Positions 8,820 to 17,557 of a DNA stretch of 64,000 bases are shown piece by piece (within the stretch, counting starts at the first letter, position 1; every line of letters begins with the position of its first letter). The stretch is taken from positions 248,001 to 312,000 of the forward strand of contig OX638356.1 in the NCBI GenBank assembly GCA_951813395.1. The letters are read 5' to 3'. This DNA is from Longimicrobiales bacterium. Lineage in GTDB: Bacteria > Gemmatimonadota > Gemmatimonadetes > Longimicrobiales > Gaopeijiaceae. The notes under the pieces were generated by a model. That model was not told where the DNA came from. It made no database searches and saw nothing but the letters and a program-made list of their open reading frames with translations. The position numbers and the translations under genes are program-made.

Positions 8820-9613
8820 GATACCTGGCTCCTGTGTTTGTGGGCGAACTGCGTTCGGCGCCGAATCTCCCTGGCAAGCGACGCATATCGGCGTGCCCCG
8901 ACCGAGGAGGGTTCGTAGTCCGTCACCGGCTGTCCGAATCCCGGCGCTTCGGCAATGCTGACGTTTCGCGTGATTACCGTGTCAAAGACCTTCTCGCCGA
9001 AGTAGCGCTTCGCCTCGGTTGCGACCTGCCGCGAAAGACTGAGGCGCTGGTCGTACATGGTGAGGAGTACGCCTTCTACCTCGAGGCCCGGATTGAGGCC
9101 TCTCTGTACGAGACCGATCGTATTCAGCAGTTGGGTAAGCCCTTCGAGCGCGTAGAACTCGCACTGAATCGGTATCAGGACCGAATCGGCCGCCGCGAGG
9201 GTATTCAGGGTCAGCAGGCCCAGCGACGGCGGGCAGTCGATGAAAATGAAGTCGTAGTCTGCCGTGAGCGGCGCGATCGTCTCGCGAAGGATCCTCTCCC
9301 GGTCCTGAACGCCGACCAGCTCGACTTCGGCCCCCACGAGATCGCTGTTCGCCGGGATCACGTCGAGGTTTGCGCGCCCCTTGGATCGAAAAACGGCACG
9401 AAACGCGGGAAGACCCCTGACCAGCACGTCGTAGACGGTGGGTATGTTGTTGCGTTGGATGATGCCCAGGCCGCTGGACGCGTTTCCTTGAGGGTCCATG
9501 TCCACGAGCAGTACCCTGGCACCGTCGCGAGCAAGGCTGGCGCCGAGGTTTACCGCGGTCGTGGTCTTGCCAACGCCACCCTTCTGGTTGGCGAGAGCGA
9601 TGATTCGGTTCAA
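8816..9613 (-). CDS. parA: Chromosome partitioning ATPase ParA (Soj)
   Basis: ParA is the nucleoid-bound ATPase that moves ParB-parS complexes. With a TTG start at 9613 the protein has 265 residues, the usual Soj length, and begins close to the deviant Walker A motif KGGVGKTT at residues 11-18. The segment FIDCPPSLG (Walker B region) follows near residue 120. The frame remains open to an ATG at 9748, but that extension reads through both parS palindromes and gives the odd repeats FHVEH, so I regard it as non-coding. The exact start is uncertain; other TTG codons lie upstream. The gene is coupled to parB by a 4-base overlap. Confidence 0.93.
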   Translation of the reverse strand: MNRIIALANQKGGVGKTTTAVNLGASLARDGARVLLVDMDPQGNASSGLGIIQRNNIPTVYDVLVRGLPAFRAVFRSKGRANLDVIPANSDLVGAEVELVGVQDRERILRETIAPLTADYDFIFIDCPPSLGLLTLNTLAAADSVLIPIQCEFYALEGLTQLLNTIGLVQRGLNPGLEVEGVLLTMYDQRLSLSRQVATEAKRYFGEKVFDTVITRNVSIAEAPGFGQPVTDYEPSSVGARRYASLAREIRRRTQFAHKHRSQVS

Positions 9614-9686
9614 GGACGCGAGTTTCTTCCCGGGGGTTTTTCCCGATAAGGACAAAGCGCATCGACTCCGAAATCTAACCCCCCGG

Positions 9687-9702
9687 TGTTCCACGTGGAA
9701 CA
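9687..9702. other. parS centromere site 1
   Basis: The 16-base palindrome TGTTCCACGTGGAACA is perfect and matches the widespread chromosomal parS consensus (TGTTNCACGTGNAACA). It lies between mnmG and parA, where parS sites are commonly found close to oriC, and is the expected loading site for ParB. Confidence 0.95.
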
Positions 9703-9731
9703 AGGTCTCATCATCGTGCCAACCTGCCGAG

Positions 9732-9747
9732 TGTTCCACGTGGAACA
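9732..9747. other. parS centromere site 2
   Basis: This is a second identical copy of TGTTCCACGTGGAACA, 45 bases from the first. The two sites would nucleate ParB close to the parAB promoter, so ParB could also repress its own operon from here. Confidence 0.95.
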
Positions 9748-9766
9748 CACGCCTCGGCCCGAAGGT

Positions 9767-11698
9767 TCAAGCAGCAGGCGCAGAATCCGTCGGGTCCGCG
9801 GGCGCCTCGGACTGCTTGCCCGGCACCGGGCGCCGGTTCCCCATCCTGCGGATCTCCATCACGAGGTTTTGCAGGTCGGCTGGTGAGACACCGGGGATTC
9901 TGCCTGCCTGGGCCAAACTCCGGGGACGTATCTTCTCGAGCTTCTGCCGCGCCTCGATCGACAGCGTCGCGAAGCTGGTGAACGGGGTGTCTTCCGGGAT
10001 GGCAAACTCCGCCTGCGTCCGCAGCTTTGCCGCCCGTTCAAGCTCTCGGCGTACGTACCCCTCGTACTTGGTATCGATCTCGACGGTGGCCAGGACGTCA
10101 GGGTCGAAGCTCGGTGCGGCGGCACCGGCCGCCCGCAGGAGGGCCTCCGCGGTCACGCGTGGCCGGCGAAGTATGTCCATGGCCCGCCGCGGACGGTCGA
10201 TTGGATCGCTTCCCGCCTGTTCCAGCGTCGGATTCACCCTCTCCGGCTGCATCGCTTCGCTACGGAACCATGCCATGGCGCGGGACTCGTCGCGCAGACG
10301 CTTCTCCAGCGCGGACTCCTGTTCTCCCGTCAGCAACCCGATCGACCGGGCAAGGGTCCCGAGTCGGCCCGGCCCGTTGTCCTGGCGTAGCAACAGGCGA
10401 AACTCGGCCCTCGACGTGAAGAGCCGATACGGCTCATCCACGCCCTTCGTGACCAGGTCGTCGATCAGGACGCCGATGTACCCCTGGTCCCGTTCGACCA
10501 CGAACGGATCCCTGTCCAGCACTGCGAGGGCGGCGTTGGCGCCCGCGACAAGCCCCTGCCCGGCGGCCTCCTCGTAGCCCGTCGTTCCGTTGATCTGACC
10601 GGCAAAGTACAGTCCCGGAATACAACGCACCTCCAGGGTGTGCCGCAGTTGATACGGGGGGAAATAGTCGTACTCGATCGCGTACCCGGGCTTGGTCATC
10701 CTCGCTTCTTCAAGGCCCGGAATCGACCGGAGAAAGGCGAGCTGAACCTCTGGCGGGAGGGAAGTCGAGAGCCCGTTGACGTAGACTTCGGTCGTATCCA
10801 GCCCTTCCGGCTCCAGGAAGATCTGGTGACGCGCCACGTTCGGGAACCGCACCACCTTGTCTTCGATGGAGGGGCAATACCGGGGACCCCGCCCCGACAT
10901 CTCACCGCCGTAAAGTGCGCTCCGACTTAGGTTTGCGGTGACAATCCTCTTCAGCTCCGCTCCGCACCAGGTGATCCAGCACGGCCGCTGACCAGGCAGG
11001 GGTTCGCGGCTGTAGGAGCAGAACCGGAAGGGGCTGTCCTCTCCGTCCTGCCGCTCGCAGCGCGAAAAGTCCACCGAGCGCCCGTCAACCCGCGGCGGCG
11101 TTCCCGTCTTGAAGCGCGCCACCTCGAGTCCACGCTCCTCGAGCGCTTCGGCGAAATCGACCGAAGGGCCTTCCCCGGCCCTTCCCGCCCCATGCGCGGT
11201 GCTCCCGCCGACATGGATCCGCCCGCGCAGAAACGTCCCGGCCGTGACGACCACCGCCGAGCCCTCGAAGACGATGCCCCCGCGCGTGACGACACCCTGC
11301 ACACGACCATCGTCCACCAGCAGCCCCGTGACCATCTCCTGGAAGAGATCGAGGTCGTCGAGGCCGTCGAGAATGCGCCGAACCGCCACGGGATATCGCG
11401 CACGGTCGCATTGGGCTCGTGGTCCCCAGACCGCCGGACCCTTGGAGCGGTTTAGCATACGAAAGTGTATACGCGTTGCATCCGTGGCCCGCGCCATCAC
11501 GCCGCCCAGGGCGCCGACCTCCCGGGCCACCGTCCCCTTTGCGACTCCGCCGATCGCCGGATTGCAGCTCATCTGTGCGATTCGGGTCAGGTCCGGAGTC
11601 ACGAGGACCGTCTTCGCGCCCAGCCGCGCCGCGGCGGCCGCGGCTTCGGTCCCCGCGTGGCCCCCACCGACCACGATCACGTCATAGCGAAGCTGCAC
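9767..11698 (-). CDS. mnmG: tRNA uridine 5-carboxymethylaminomethyl modification enzyme MnmG (GidA)
   Basis: MnmG is the FAD and NADH-using half of the MnmE-MnmG complex that modifies wobble uridine 34 of several tRNAs. The 643-residue product has the N-terminal FAD-binding motif [11 protein letters not shown] at residues 11-21. It also has the conserved [11 protein letters not shown] segment near residue 47, the catalytic-cysteine region [13 protein letters not shown] near residue 270, and the [14 protein letters not shown] motif near residue 370. Length and motifs are normal. It starts with GTG 3 bases after the mnmE stop, and the two genes form the 3' part of the rpmH-mnmG run. Confidence 0.97.
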   Translation of the reverse strand: MQLRYDVIVVGGGHAGTEAAAAAARLGAKTVLVTPDLTRIAQMSCNPAIGGVAKGTVAREVGALGGVMARATDATRIHFRMLNRSKGPAVWGPRAQCDRARYPVAVRRILDGLDDLDLFQEMVTGLLVDDGRVQGVVTRGGIVFEGSAVVVTAGTFLRGRIHVGGSTAHGAGRAGEGPSVDFAEALEERGLEVARFKTGTPPRVDGRSVDFSRCERQDGEDSPFRFCSYSREPLPGQRPCWITWCGAELKRIVTANLSRSALYGGEMSGRGPRYCPSIEDKVVRFPNVARHQIFLEPEGLDTTEVYVNGLSTSLPPEVQLAFLRSIPGLEEARMTKPGYAIEYDYFPPYQLRHTLEVRCIPGLYFAGQINGTTGYEEAAGQGLVAGANAALAVLDRDPFVVERDQGYIGVLIDDLVTKGVDEPYRLFTSRAEFRLLLRQDNGPGRLGTLARSIGLLTGEQESALEKRLRDESRAMAWFRSEAMQPERVNPTLEQAGSDPIDRPRRAMDILRRPRVTAEALLRAAGAAAPSFDPDVLATVEIDTKYEGYVRRELERAAKLRTQAEFAIPEDTPFTSFATLSIEARQKLEKIRPRSLAQAGRIPGVSPADLQNLVMEIRRMGNRRPVPGKQSEAPADPTDSAPAA

Positions 11699-11701
11699 GG
11701 C

Positions 11702-13072
11702 TCACTTTCCTATGCAGAAGTCCCTGAACACCCGGTCGAGCACGTCATCCGGCGCGATCGCCCCGAGGATCTCCTCGAGCGCGCTCTCGGCGGACTTGAG
11801 GTGGGCCGATGCAACCTCCGGCGGAATCTCCGCCGAAAGCGCTTCGGCGAAGGCCTCCACTTCGGCCCGCGCCACCCGCAACAGCCCGGCCTGCCGTCGA
11901 TTGGTGACAACCGGCACCTCGTCCCGGTTTTCCACGATACCCTGGAACACCAGCCCGCGCAGCATGCTCCTCAACTCGGCGAGCCCCTCACCCGACTCCA
12001 CCGAGACCACCACCTCCCCGTCGCATGGTGCCTCCCCCGGTCCGGCAAGGTCCCACTTCGTCCTCACCGCGATCACCGGCGACCCGAGCGACGCCAGGAA
12101 CTCCTCTTCCCGCTTTCCCGCAGCACGCCCCGCCTCCCTGCAGTGCAGGACCACGTCGGCCCCGGCCAGGTAGCGGCGAGCCACTTCGATGCCCAATCGC
12201 TCGACCGTGTCGGCGTCGCCGCGCAAACCGGCCGTGTCGACCAGCCGGAACGGAAACCCGTCGACCTCCACCACGGCCTCGATCGCGTCGCGCGTCGTGC
12301 CCGCCACATCCGTGACAATCGCGCGCTCCTGTCCAACCAGGGCGTTGAACAGACTGGACTTGCCGGAATTGGGCCGTCCCGCCAGCACGGTCACCGCCCC
12401 CTCCCTCAGCAACTCGCCGGACGGGGCCGTCGCCAGGATCACGCCCATGTCGCGCGCCACGCCGGCAGCCCGTTCGGCGATGTCGCCCAAAGGTGTCGGC
12501 GCGTCGTCCTCCTCGGGGAAATCGATGTGCTGGACCAGGAGCGCGGCAAGCCCGACCACATCCTCGCGCAGGGCGGCGACCCTCGCGCCGAGCCCCCGTT
12601 CCAGCTGGTGCAGGGCCACGGTCCGGCCCTTCTCGGAGCGCGCCGCCACCAGATCCGCGACCGCCTCCGCCTGGGTGAGGTCGAGCTTCCCGTTGAGGTA
12701 CGCGCGCTCGGTGAATTCCCCGGGCCTCGCCAGACGGGCGCCCAGCGCGATGCAAGCGGCGACCACGTTGCCCGGAATCGAGTGGCCACCGTGCGTGGAT
12801 ATCTCCACCATGTCCTCGCCGGTGTAGCTCGCCGGGGCCCGATACACGGTCACCAGAGCCTGATCGAGGACCTCGCCGGAGCCCGGACGGCGCAGGGTAC
12901 GGAGATGGCCGGCTCGTTCCGCCCAGGCGCCGGTGGTGATGCCGGCGTCCCCGGTCAGTTCAGCTGCGATCCCCCGAGCGGCGCTTCCCGTAAGGCGCAC
13001 CAGCGCGATGGCACCGAACCCCGGGGCCGTCGCCTGGGCCACGATCGTGTCGAGCAGCACGCCGGAGTCCAC
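11702..13072 (-). CDS. mnmE: tRNA modification GTPase MnmE (TrmE)
   Basis: MnmE works with MnmG on tRNA wobble uridine, using folate as C1 donor and a K-dependent GTPase cycle. The 456-residue product has the N-terminal folate-binding domain, a helical domain with the GTPase inserted (P-loop GRPNSGKSS near residue 230, DTAGLR switch II near residue 278), and the essential C-terminal CIGK motif ending the protein. It starts with GTG. Its stop is 3 bases before mnmG, and it follows yidC by 21 bases, consistent with one transcript. Confidence 0.97.
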   Translation of the reverse strand: MDSGVLLDTIVAQATAPGFGAIALVRLTGSAARGIAAELTGDAGITTGAWAERAGHLRTLRRPGSGEVLDQALVTVYRAPASYTGEDMVEISTHGGHSIPGNVVAACIALGARLARPGEFTERAYLNGKLDLTQAEAVADLVAARSEKGRTVALHQLERGLGARVAALREDVVGLAALLVQHIDFPEEDDAPTPLGDIAERAAGVARDMGVILATAPSGELLREGAVTVLAGRPNSGKSSLFNALVGQERAIVTDVAGTTRDAIEAVVEVDGFPFRLVDTAGLRGDADTVERLGIEVARRYLAGADVVLHCREAGRAAGKREEEFLASLGSPVIAVRTKWDLAGPGEAPCDGEVVVSVESGEGLAELRSMLRGLVFQGIVENRDEVPVVTNRRQAGLLRVARAEVEAFAEALSAEIPPEVASAHLKSAESALEEILGAIAPDDVLDRVFRDFCIGK

Positions 13073-13093
13073 GGGAGCACCACGAGCGAGCGG

Positions 13094-14767
13094 TCAGCGT
13101 CCGCGCTTCGCCGAGCCCGCCGCCTGCATCTTCCTTCTCTCCTTGGCGATCAGGATCTGCTGCGGAATCGTCGCAAGGTTGACTGTCACGTAGTAGAGGT
13201 TGAGCCCGGACGCCCACCGCCAGAAGAGCACGGTCATGAAGACCGGCATGATGTACATCATCATCTTCATCTGCTGGTTCGCCATTCCCTGAGCCGGACT
13301 GGTCTTGTACATGATGAACTGCAGCAGGAACATGCTGGCACCGAGCGTGAGCGGCAGGATATAGAAGGGATCCGCAGCCGACAGGTCCGGAAGCCACATG
13401 AACGACTCGCCCCGGAGTTCGATCGTGGTCCGGAAGACCAGAAACAGCGCGATCAGCATGGGCATGGGAATGAGCATCGGCACACACCCCGCGAACGGGT
13501 TGACTCCATGCTCCTTGTACAGCTTCATCGTCTCCTGCTGCATCCGCTGCGGATCGTTGGGGTACTTCTTCTTGATCTCCTGAGCCAGCGGCTGGACGCT
13601 CATCATGTTGACCTGCGCGAGCATCGCCTTGCGCTGCAGGGGCCACAGAAGAACGCGCATCAGCACCCCGATCGTGATCAGCACCCAGCCGTATCCCAGC
13701 AGCAGGTTCTCGTGCAGGACCCTCACCATCCACAGGATCACCGCGACCAGGGGCCGGATGATCGGGCGGAAAACGCGCCATCCGTACGGGTTGACCTCCT
13801 CGAGGTCGTCCCCGATCGCGACCAGCCGTTCGCGCTCGATCGGGCCCAGATACGCGCGGTAGGAATAGCTGCCGTCGTCACCGACCGGGCTGGCGGCCTG
13901 CACGCTGGCCCGGCCCTCCACCGGCAACGGTTCCGCCCACATGGCGGTGAGGTAGCCCCCGGAAGTTCCATCCCCCGGCAGAATCACCTGTACGAAGTAC
14001 TTGCTCTTGACCGCCGCCCATCGGAGCGGGCCCTCAACCACCTCGGGCTCGTCGACGCGGGACAGCAGGCGCGACCTTGTGCCGTCTTCCGCGTGGTTCC
14101 CGAGGTACGCCATCGCCCTCCAGTCCTCGGATTCCTGAAGCTCGTTGATCGCCAGCCCCGGCCCGAGATCCACGAAAAGCGCGGACCGCTCCACCGCCGG
14201 CAATTCGCCGTCAACCTGCACCAGGTACGAATCCGGTGTGAACGTGTAGCGGATTTCGCTGAAGAACCGGCCCTCGGGGTAGTCGTAACGGAATGTGAGG
14301 GTCCGAGGTCCGCTCCCCTCGCCCAGCCGAATCCCGTCCGCCGGGCTGACCGTGTAGGGGTACCGGTCCAGGGCGACCGAATCCGCGCCTCCGCCATACA
14401 GCCACGTCGCACCGAGGACGCCTTCCACCCCGTCGGGAACCAGCTCCACCGGGCCCTCACGCTGGAAGGATTCGTAGTCCGGAAGCCGGACCGAGCGTAC
14501 ACGGGCGCCGCGGCTCGAAAACGTCAGGTGGAACAGGGGCGTCTCTACGGTGACCAGCTGCTCCGGATCGTCGTCCCGAGGGGCCTCGAAAGGCTGGTCG
14601 ACGCCAACTTCGTCACGTACATCGGCCTCTCCCGCCTGCGGTCGGGCCGCTTCGCCGGCGGGCTCGGGGATCGGATCCGGGGTGACCGGCGGAAAGAGAA
14701 GGTTGGTGACTACGAACACGGCGAGCATCAGGAACATCGCCAGCAGGAACCTCAATCCGGTCTTCAT
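13094..14767 (-). CDS. yidC: Membrane protein insertase YidC (Gram-negative type)
   Basis: YidC inserts and folds inner-membrane proteins, alone or with SecYEG. The 557-residue protein has an N-terminal membrane helix (residues 5-24), a large periplasmic beta domain (about 60-330) and the conserved five-helix core (about 345-540). The core contains the segments QRKAMLAQVNMM and NPFAGCVPMLIPMP. The large periplasmic domain indicates a diderm envelope. The short basic tail ends SAKRGR. Its start overlaps the yidD stop (ATGA at 14764-14767). Confidence 0.96.
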   Translation of the reverse strand: MKTGLRFLLAMFLMLAVFVVTNLLFPPVTPDPIPEPAGEAARPQAGEADVRDEVGVDQPFEAPRDDDPEQLVTVETPLFHLTFSSRGARVRSVRLPDYESFQREGPVELVPDGVEGVLGATWLYGGGADSVALDRYPYTVSPADGIRLGEGSGPRTLTFRYDYPEGRFFSEIRYTFTPDSYLVQVDGELPAVERSALFVDLGPGLAINELQESEDWRAMAYLGNHAEDGTRSRLLSRVDEPEVVEGPLRWAAVKSKYFVQVILPGDGTSGGYLTAMWAEPLPVEGRASVQAASPVGDDGSYSYRAYLGPIERERLVAIGDDLEEVNPYGWRVFRPIIRPLVAVILWMVRVLHENLLLGYGWVLITIGVLMRVLLWPLQRKAMLAQVNMMSVQPLAQEIKKKYPNDPQRMQQETMKLYKEHGVNPFAGCVPMLIPMPMLIALFLVFRTTIELRGESFMWLPDLSAADPFYILPLTLGASMFLLQFIMYKTSPAQGMANQQMKMMMYIMPVFMTVLFWRWASGLNLYYVTVNLATIPQQILIAKERRKMQAAGSAKRGR

Positions 14768-15039
14768 CGTTCCCCCACCTCCACACCGGGGACAGGATCA
14801 AACCCCTGCCCGCCCCACGGGTGACACCTGGCCAGACGCCTGACGCCGAGCCATCCGCCCCGCCAGGGTCCGTAGGCTTCGATCGCCACGCGGGCGTATT
14901 CCGAGCAGGTCGGCAGGTACCGGCACGGAGAGGTCCTGAATGCCGCAACCGTCCCCTGGTATCCCTGGATCGCCAGGATCATGACGCGCGCGACAAGGCT
15001 GTTTCGCCCGGCCCCGCGCTGCCGGTGGGCTTCTACCAT
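14764..15039 (-). CDS. yidD: Membrane protein insertion efficiency factor YidD
   Basis: YidD is a small membrane-associated protein that assists YidC-dependent insertion. The 91-residue product carries the family signature SPCRYLPTCSEYA around residues 37-49 and the CHPWGGQGFDPVP segment near residue 72. It overlaps rnpA by 7 bases upstream and yidC by 4 bases downstream, the standard gene order in this region. Confidence 0.95.
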   Translation of the reverse strand: MVEAHRQRGAGRNSLVARVMILAIQGYQGTVAAFRTSPCRYLPTCSEYARVAIEAYGPWRGGWLGVRRLARCHPWGGQGFDPVPGVEVGER

Positions 15040-15398
15040 TTTCTCTCCACGACGCTCATCAGCTCCTCCTCGAGTTGACGATACGTCGCCTGGTACGCGC
15101 TTGTTCTAACGCGCACCAGCACATCCGCACCGACCCCCTTCGCGCGCAACGCGCCCAGCACGCGCTTGCGCCCGATCTCCCGCACCATGCGCTTGAGGCG
15201 GTTCCGCGCGACGGTCCCTTTTCCCAGCTTGGGGACCACCCACCCGATGCGCGGCCGCGACCGCGAGGGCACCTCGAGGACGTAGACGTCCAGCGTTGGC
15301 GTTCTCGTGCGGATCCCCTTTCGCAGTACGGTCCGGATTTCCCCGCCTCGCCGGACCCGGGCCGCCCTGGGGAGCCGCTGGCCCTCCGGCTCCACCAT
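15033..15398 (-). CDS. rnpA: Ribonuclease P protein component
   Basis: RnpA binds the catalytic RNA of RNase P and helps it process tRNA 5' ends. The 121-residue basic product contains the RNR signature (ARNRLKRMVREI, residues 64-75) and the preceding IGWVVPKLGKG segment. Its start is 6 bases after the rpmH stop, and its 3' end overlaps yidD, as in most bacteria. Confidence 0.95.
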   Translation of the reverse strand: MVEPEGQRLPRAARVRRGGEIRTVLRKGIRTRTPTLDVYVLEVPSRSRPRIGWVVPKLGKGTVARNRLKRMVREIGRKRVLGALRAKGVGADVLVRVRTSAYQATYRQLEEELMSVVERKW

Positions 15399-15404
15399 GC
15401 ACCG

Positions 15405-15563
15405 CTACCTGGGATTCTTGGATCCGATGCGCACCACCAGCGACCGTCGCCCCCGGCGGCGGCGGCGATTGAGGGTCGCCCGGCCCGCCTTCGTGCTCAT
15501 GCGCGCCCGGAAGCCATGCTTGTTCAAGCGCTTGCGGTTGCGGGGCCTGTAAGTCGGTTTCAT
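15405..15563 (-). CDS. rpmH: 50S ribosomal protein L34
   Basis: This small gene encodes a 52-residue highly basic protein beginning [18 protein letters not shown]. It contains the [15 protein letters not shown] core and an arginine run before a short C-terminal [12 protein letters not shown] tail. L34 is normally about 44-50 residues, so the length is near standard with a slightly extended tail. It is the first gene of the minus-strand run through mnmG and is preceded by a candidate promoter at 15649-15678. Confidence 0.96.
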   Translation of the reverse strand: MKPTYRPRNRKRLNKHGFRARMSTKAGRATLNRRRRRGRRSLVVRIGSKNPR

Positions 15564-15648
15564 CTATCCACTCGCGGTGGTGGTCTCGGTAACGGTCACC
15601 CCACCATCCGGAAGGAGGGAGGCGCGACCAACGACAGGCTAGCCTTTA

Positions 15649-15678
15649 AAGGTATCCGAAGGAATTACCCTCGGTCAA
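15649..15678 (-). promoter_or_regulatory. Candidate sigma-70 promoter for rpmH-rnpA-yidDC
   Basis: Read on the minus strand, a TTGACC -35 element (15678-15673) is followed after 18 bases by TACCTT (15654-15649). It lies about 85 bases ahead of the rpmH start codon, in the gap between rpmH and dnaA. The spacing and the -35 match are good; transcription is inferred. Confidence 0.45.
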
Positions 15679-15755
15679 CAGCGGCAGCGGGCAGAGACCC
15701 CCGGAAGCCGAAAGCGGGCCTCCCTGGACAGGGTTCGGGCCGTGTGGGCCGCTGT

Positions 15756-15784
15756 TTGACTTCGGGTGTGTGTGCCCGTATCGT
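15756..15784 (+). promoter_or_regulatory. Candidate sigma-70 promoter for dnaA
   Basis: A TTGACT -35 element (15756-15761), a 17-base spacer and TATCGT (15779-15784) precede the dnaA start at 15813 by about 28 bases. This predicts a short leader. No clear DnaA box overlaps it. Confidence 0.45.
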
Positions 15785-15812
15785 TGGCGCCCCCGTTGAC
15801 CACCGTGAGGGC

Positions 15813-17198
15813 ATGGAACTAGGCGCAACCGAACTCTGGGACCGCATACTCGGGCAGGCCAGGCACGGCCTTCCCGAGCAGACATTTCGCACGTGGCTCG
15901 CCAGTGCGAAGGCGGTTTCCTGGTCGGACGGTGTCCTGCAGCTCGCGGCGCCCAGCCGCTTCCACGCGGAGTGGCTGGAGGACAAGTACGGAGAGGCGGT
16001 CAGCGAGATTGCAACCACCATCGTCGGGGCCCCGGTTGCCCTCCGCATCTCGACGCACTTCGGGGCCCGGGAGCGTTCGGCTCCCGAGATCTCGGTCGCC
16101 CAGGTCGAAGAACCGGATGCGTCACCACCGTACCAGGAGCCGCCAGCCCCGGAGGCCGTGCCGGCGGCACCGGTACCAGGGCTCAACGTCCGGTACACTT
16201 TCGACCGCTTCATCGTCGGCGAAAACAACCGACTGGCGCAGGCGGCGAGCATGGCCGTCGCCGAGCGTCCGGCCAGAAGCTACAACCCGCTCTTTCTGTA
16301 CGGCGGCACCGGACTCGGGAAGACCCACCTGATGCAGGCCATCGCGAACCGGCTGCTCAGGGCCGGCGGCACGCGCATCTGCTACATCCCGGCCGAGCAG
16401 TTCGTCAACGAGATGGTCTCGGCGATCGGCAGCCATACCACCGACGCCTTCCGGGGGCGCTACCGGTCGTACGACCTGCTGCTGGTGGACGACGTGCAGT
16501 TTCTGCGCGGCAAGGAGCGTACCCAGGAGGAGTTCTTCCACACCTTCAACGTGCTGTACAACGGCGGCCGCCAGATCGTTCTGACCAGCGACCGTCACCC
16601 GAGGGAGCTCGAGGGCCTCGAGGACAGGCTGGTCTCCAGGTTCGAATGGGGGCTGGTGGCCGGCGTGGACCGCCCTGAATACGAGACCCGCGTAGCTATC
16701 CTGCAGCGCAAGGCCGAGGAAGACCAGGTGTCGATCGGGCCGAATGTCCTGGACCTGATCGCGCGGTGCTGCCGGTCGTCGGTTCGAGAACTGGAGGGCG
16801 CGCTCATCAAGCTGCTCGCGGTCGCTTCGCTGACGGGACGCGAGCCCACCCTCGACCTCGCGCGCATCGCGCTCGCCGGAATGGCGGAGCTGCAGGAGCA
16901 CCGCCCGCTCGACCCCGAGAGCATCCGGGACAAGGTGGCCGATGTCTGGGGCGTGACCGGCAAGGCGCTTGCCTCGAAGAGAAGGACGCGCAACCTCGTC
17001 GTCCCGAGACAGGTCGCGATGTTCCTGATGCGCGAGCTGCTGGATCTGCCGCTGACCCGGATCGGGGGCGCCTTCGGCGGCCGTGACCATTCAACGGTCA
17101 TCCATTCGATCCGGAAGGTCGAGTCGCGCCTCGGCGCCGACAGGAGCTTCCAGGCGAAGGTCGACGAGCTTCGGGACACCCTGGCGAAGTCCGCGTGA
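15813..17198 (+). CDS. dnaA: Chromosomal replication initiator protein DnaA
   Basis: DnaA is the AAA+ ATPase that binds DnaA boxes and melts the origin. From the ATG at 15813 (GTGAGG purine tract 6 bases upstream) the product has 461 residues, the family norm. Domain I begins ELWDRILGQARHGLPEQTF, and a Pro/Glu-rich domain II linker spans about residues 85-125. Domain III has Walker A GGTGLGKTH near residue 165 and Walker B LLLVDDVQF near residue 225. Domain IV carries the DNA-binding signature FGGRDHSTVIHSI near residue 425. The frame stays open far upstream, but that part overlaps rnpA and rpmH on the other strand and is rejected. Confidence 0.98.
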   Translation: MELGATELWDRILGQARHGLPEQTFRTWLASAKAVSWSDGVLQLAAPSRFHAEWLEDKYGEAVSEIATTIVGAPVALRISTHFGARERSAPEISVAQVEEPDASPPYQEPPAPEAVPAAPVPGLNVRYTFDRFIVGENNRLAQAASMAVAERPARSYNPLFLYGGTGLGKTHLMQAIANRLLRAGGTRICYIPAEQFVNEMVSAIGSHTTDAFRGRYRSYDLLLVDDVQFLRGKERTQEEFFHTFNVLYNGGRQIVLTSDRHPRELEGLEDRLVSRFEWGLVAGVDRPEYETRVAILQRKAEEDQVSIGPNVLDLIARCCRSSVRELEGALIKLLAVASLTGREPTLDLARIALAGMAELQEHRPLDPESIRDKVADVWGVTGKALASKRRTRNLVVPRQVAMFLMRELLDLPLTRIGGAFGGRDHSTVIHSIRKVESRLGADRSFQAKVDELRDTLAKSA

Positions 17199-17557
17199 CC
17201 TGGACCGGGGTCGCAGGGTCCATCGGCCCCGGCAGTGACACACGCGGGAATCACGTGGAAAACACGGTGGAAAAGGTTGGTGATTTCCCCCTTTTTCCAC
17301 AGCACGGCGATTTCCGGGCGGGACAACCCCCGGTTTCTCCACGGATTTCCACGGGGCCGGTTCTTCCGCCCCTACTCCCCGGAGCCACTTGTCTACAATG
17401 CCTTCGCCCAGACGATTTCCACAGTATCCACCGCCCCTATGATGATGAGTTTATCTATGTTTAATGCCATATTTCACAGACGAGGCCCGGCCCTGTCCGT
17501 GCATTTCTCCTCCTGCGTTCGCTCATCGTTCCTCCTCACGCCCTCTGACAGGCTTCC
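17199..17557. other. Candidate replication origin (oriC) between dnaA and dnaN
   Basis: This 359-base gene-free gap holds a cluster of DnaA-box-like 9-mers. On the plus strand are TTTTCCACA at 17293-17301, ATTTCCACG at 17345-17353, ATTTCCACA at 17415-17423 and GTATCCACC at 17424-17432. On the minus strand are TTTTCCACG at 17254-17262 and TTTTCCACC at 17266-17274. They differ from TTATCCACA by one to three bases. An AT-rich stretch at 17437-17478 (ATGATGATGAG, then TTTATCTATG and TTTAATGCC) could be the unwinding element. The position between dnaA and dnaN, and the parS sites nearby, support the call. Confidence 0.72.

Noticed and set aside
11465-14824. A 1119-codon open frame on the plus strand opposite mnmE, yidC and part of mnmG
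   Set aside because: It is antisense to three certain genes, has no recognisable domain and shows the Arg/His/Gly/Pro-rich composition of a high-GC shadow frame.
17247-17262. Third parS-like site near dnaA (core TCACGTGGAA)
   Set aside because: It matches only about 11 of 16 parS positions and one arm is lost; it is better read as part of the DnaA-box cluster.
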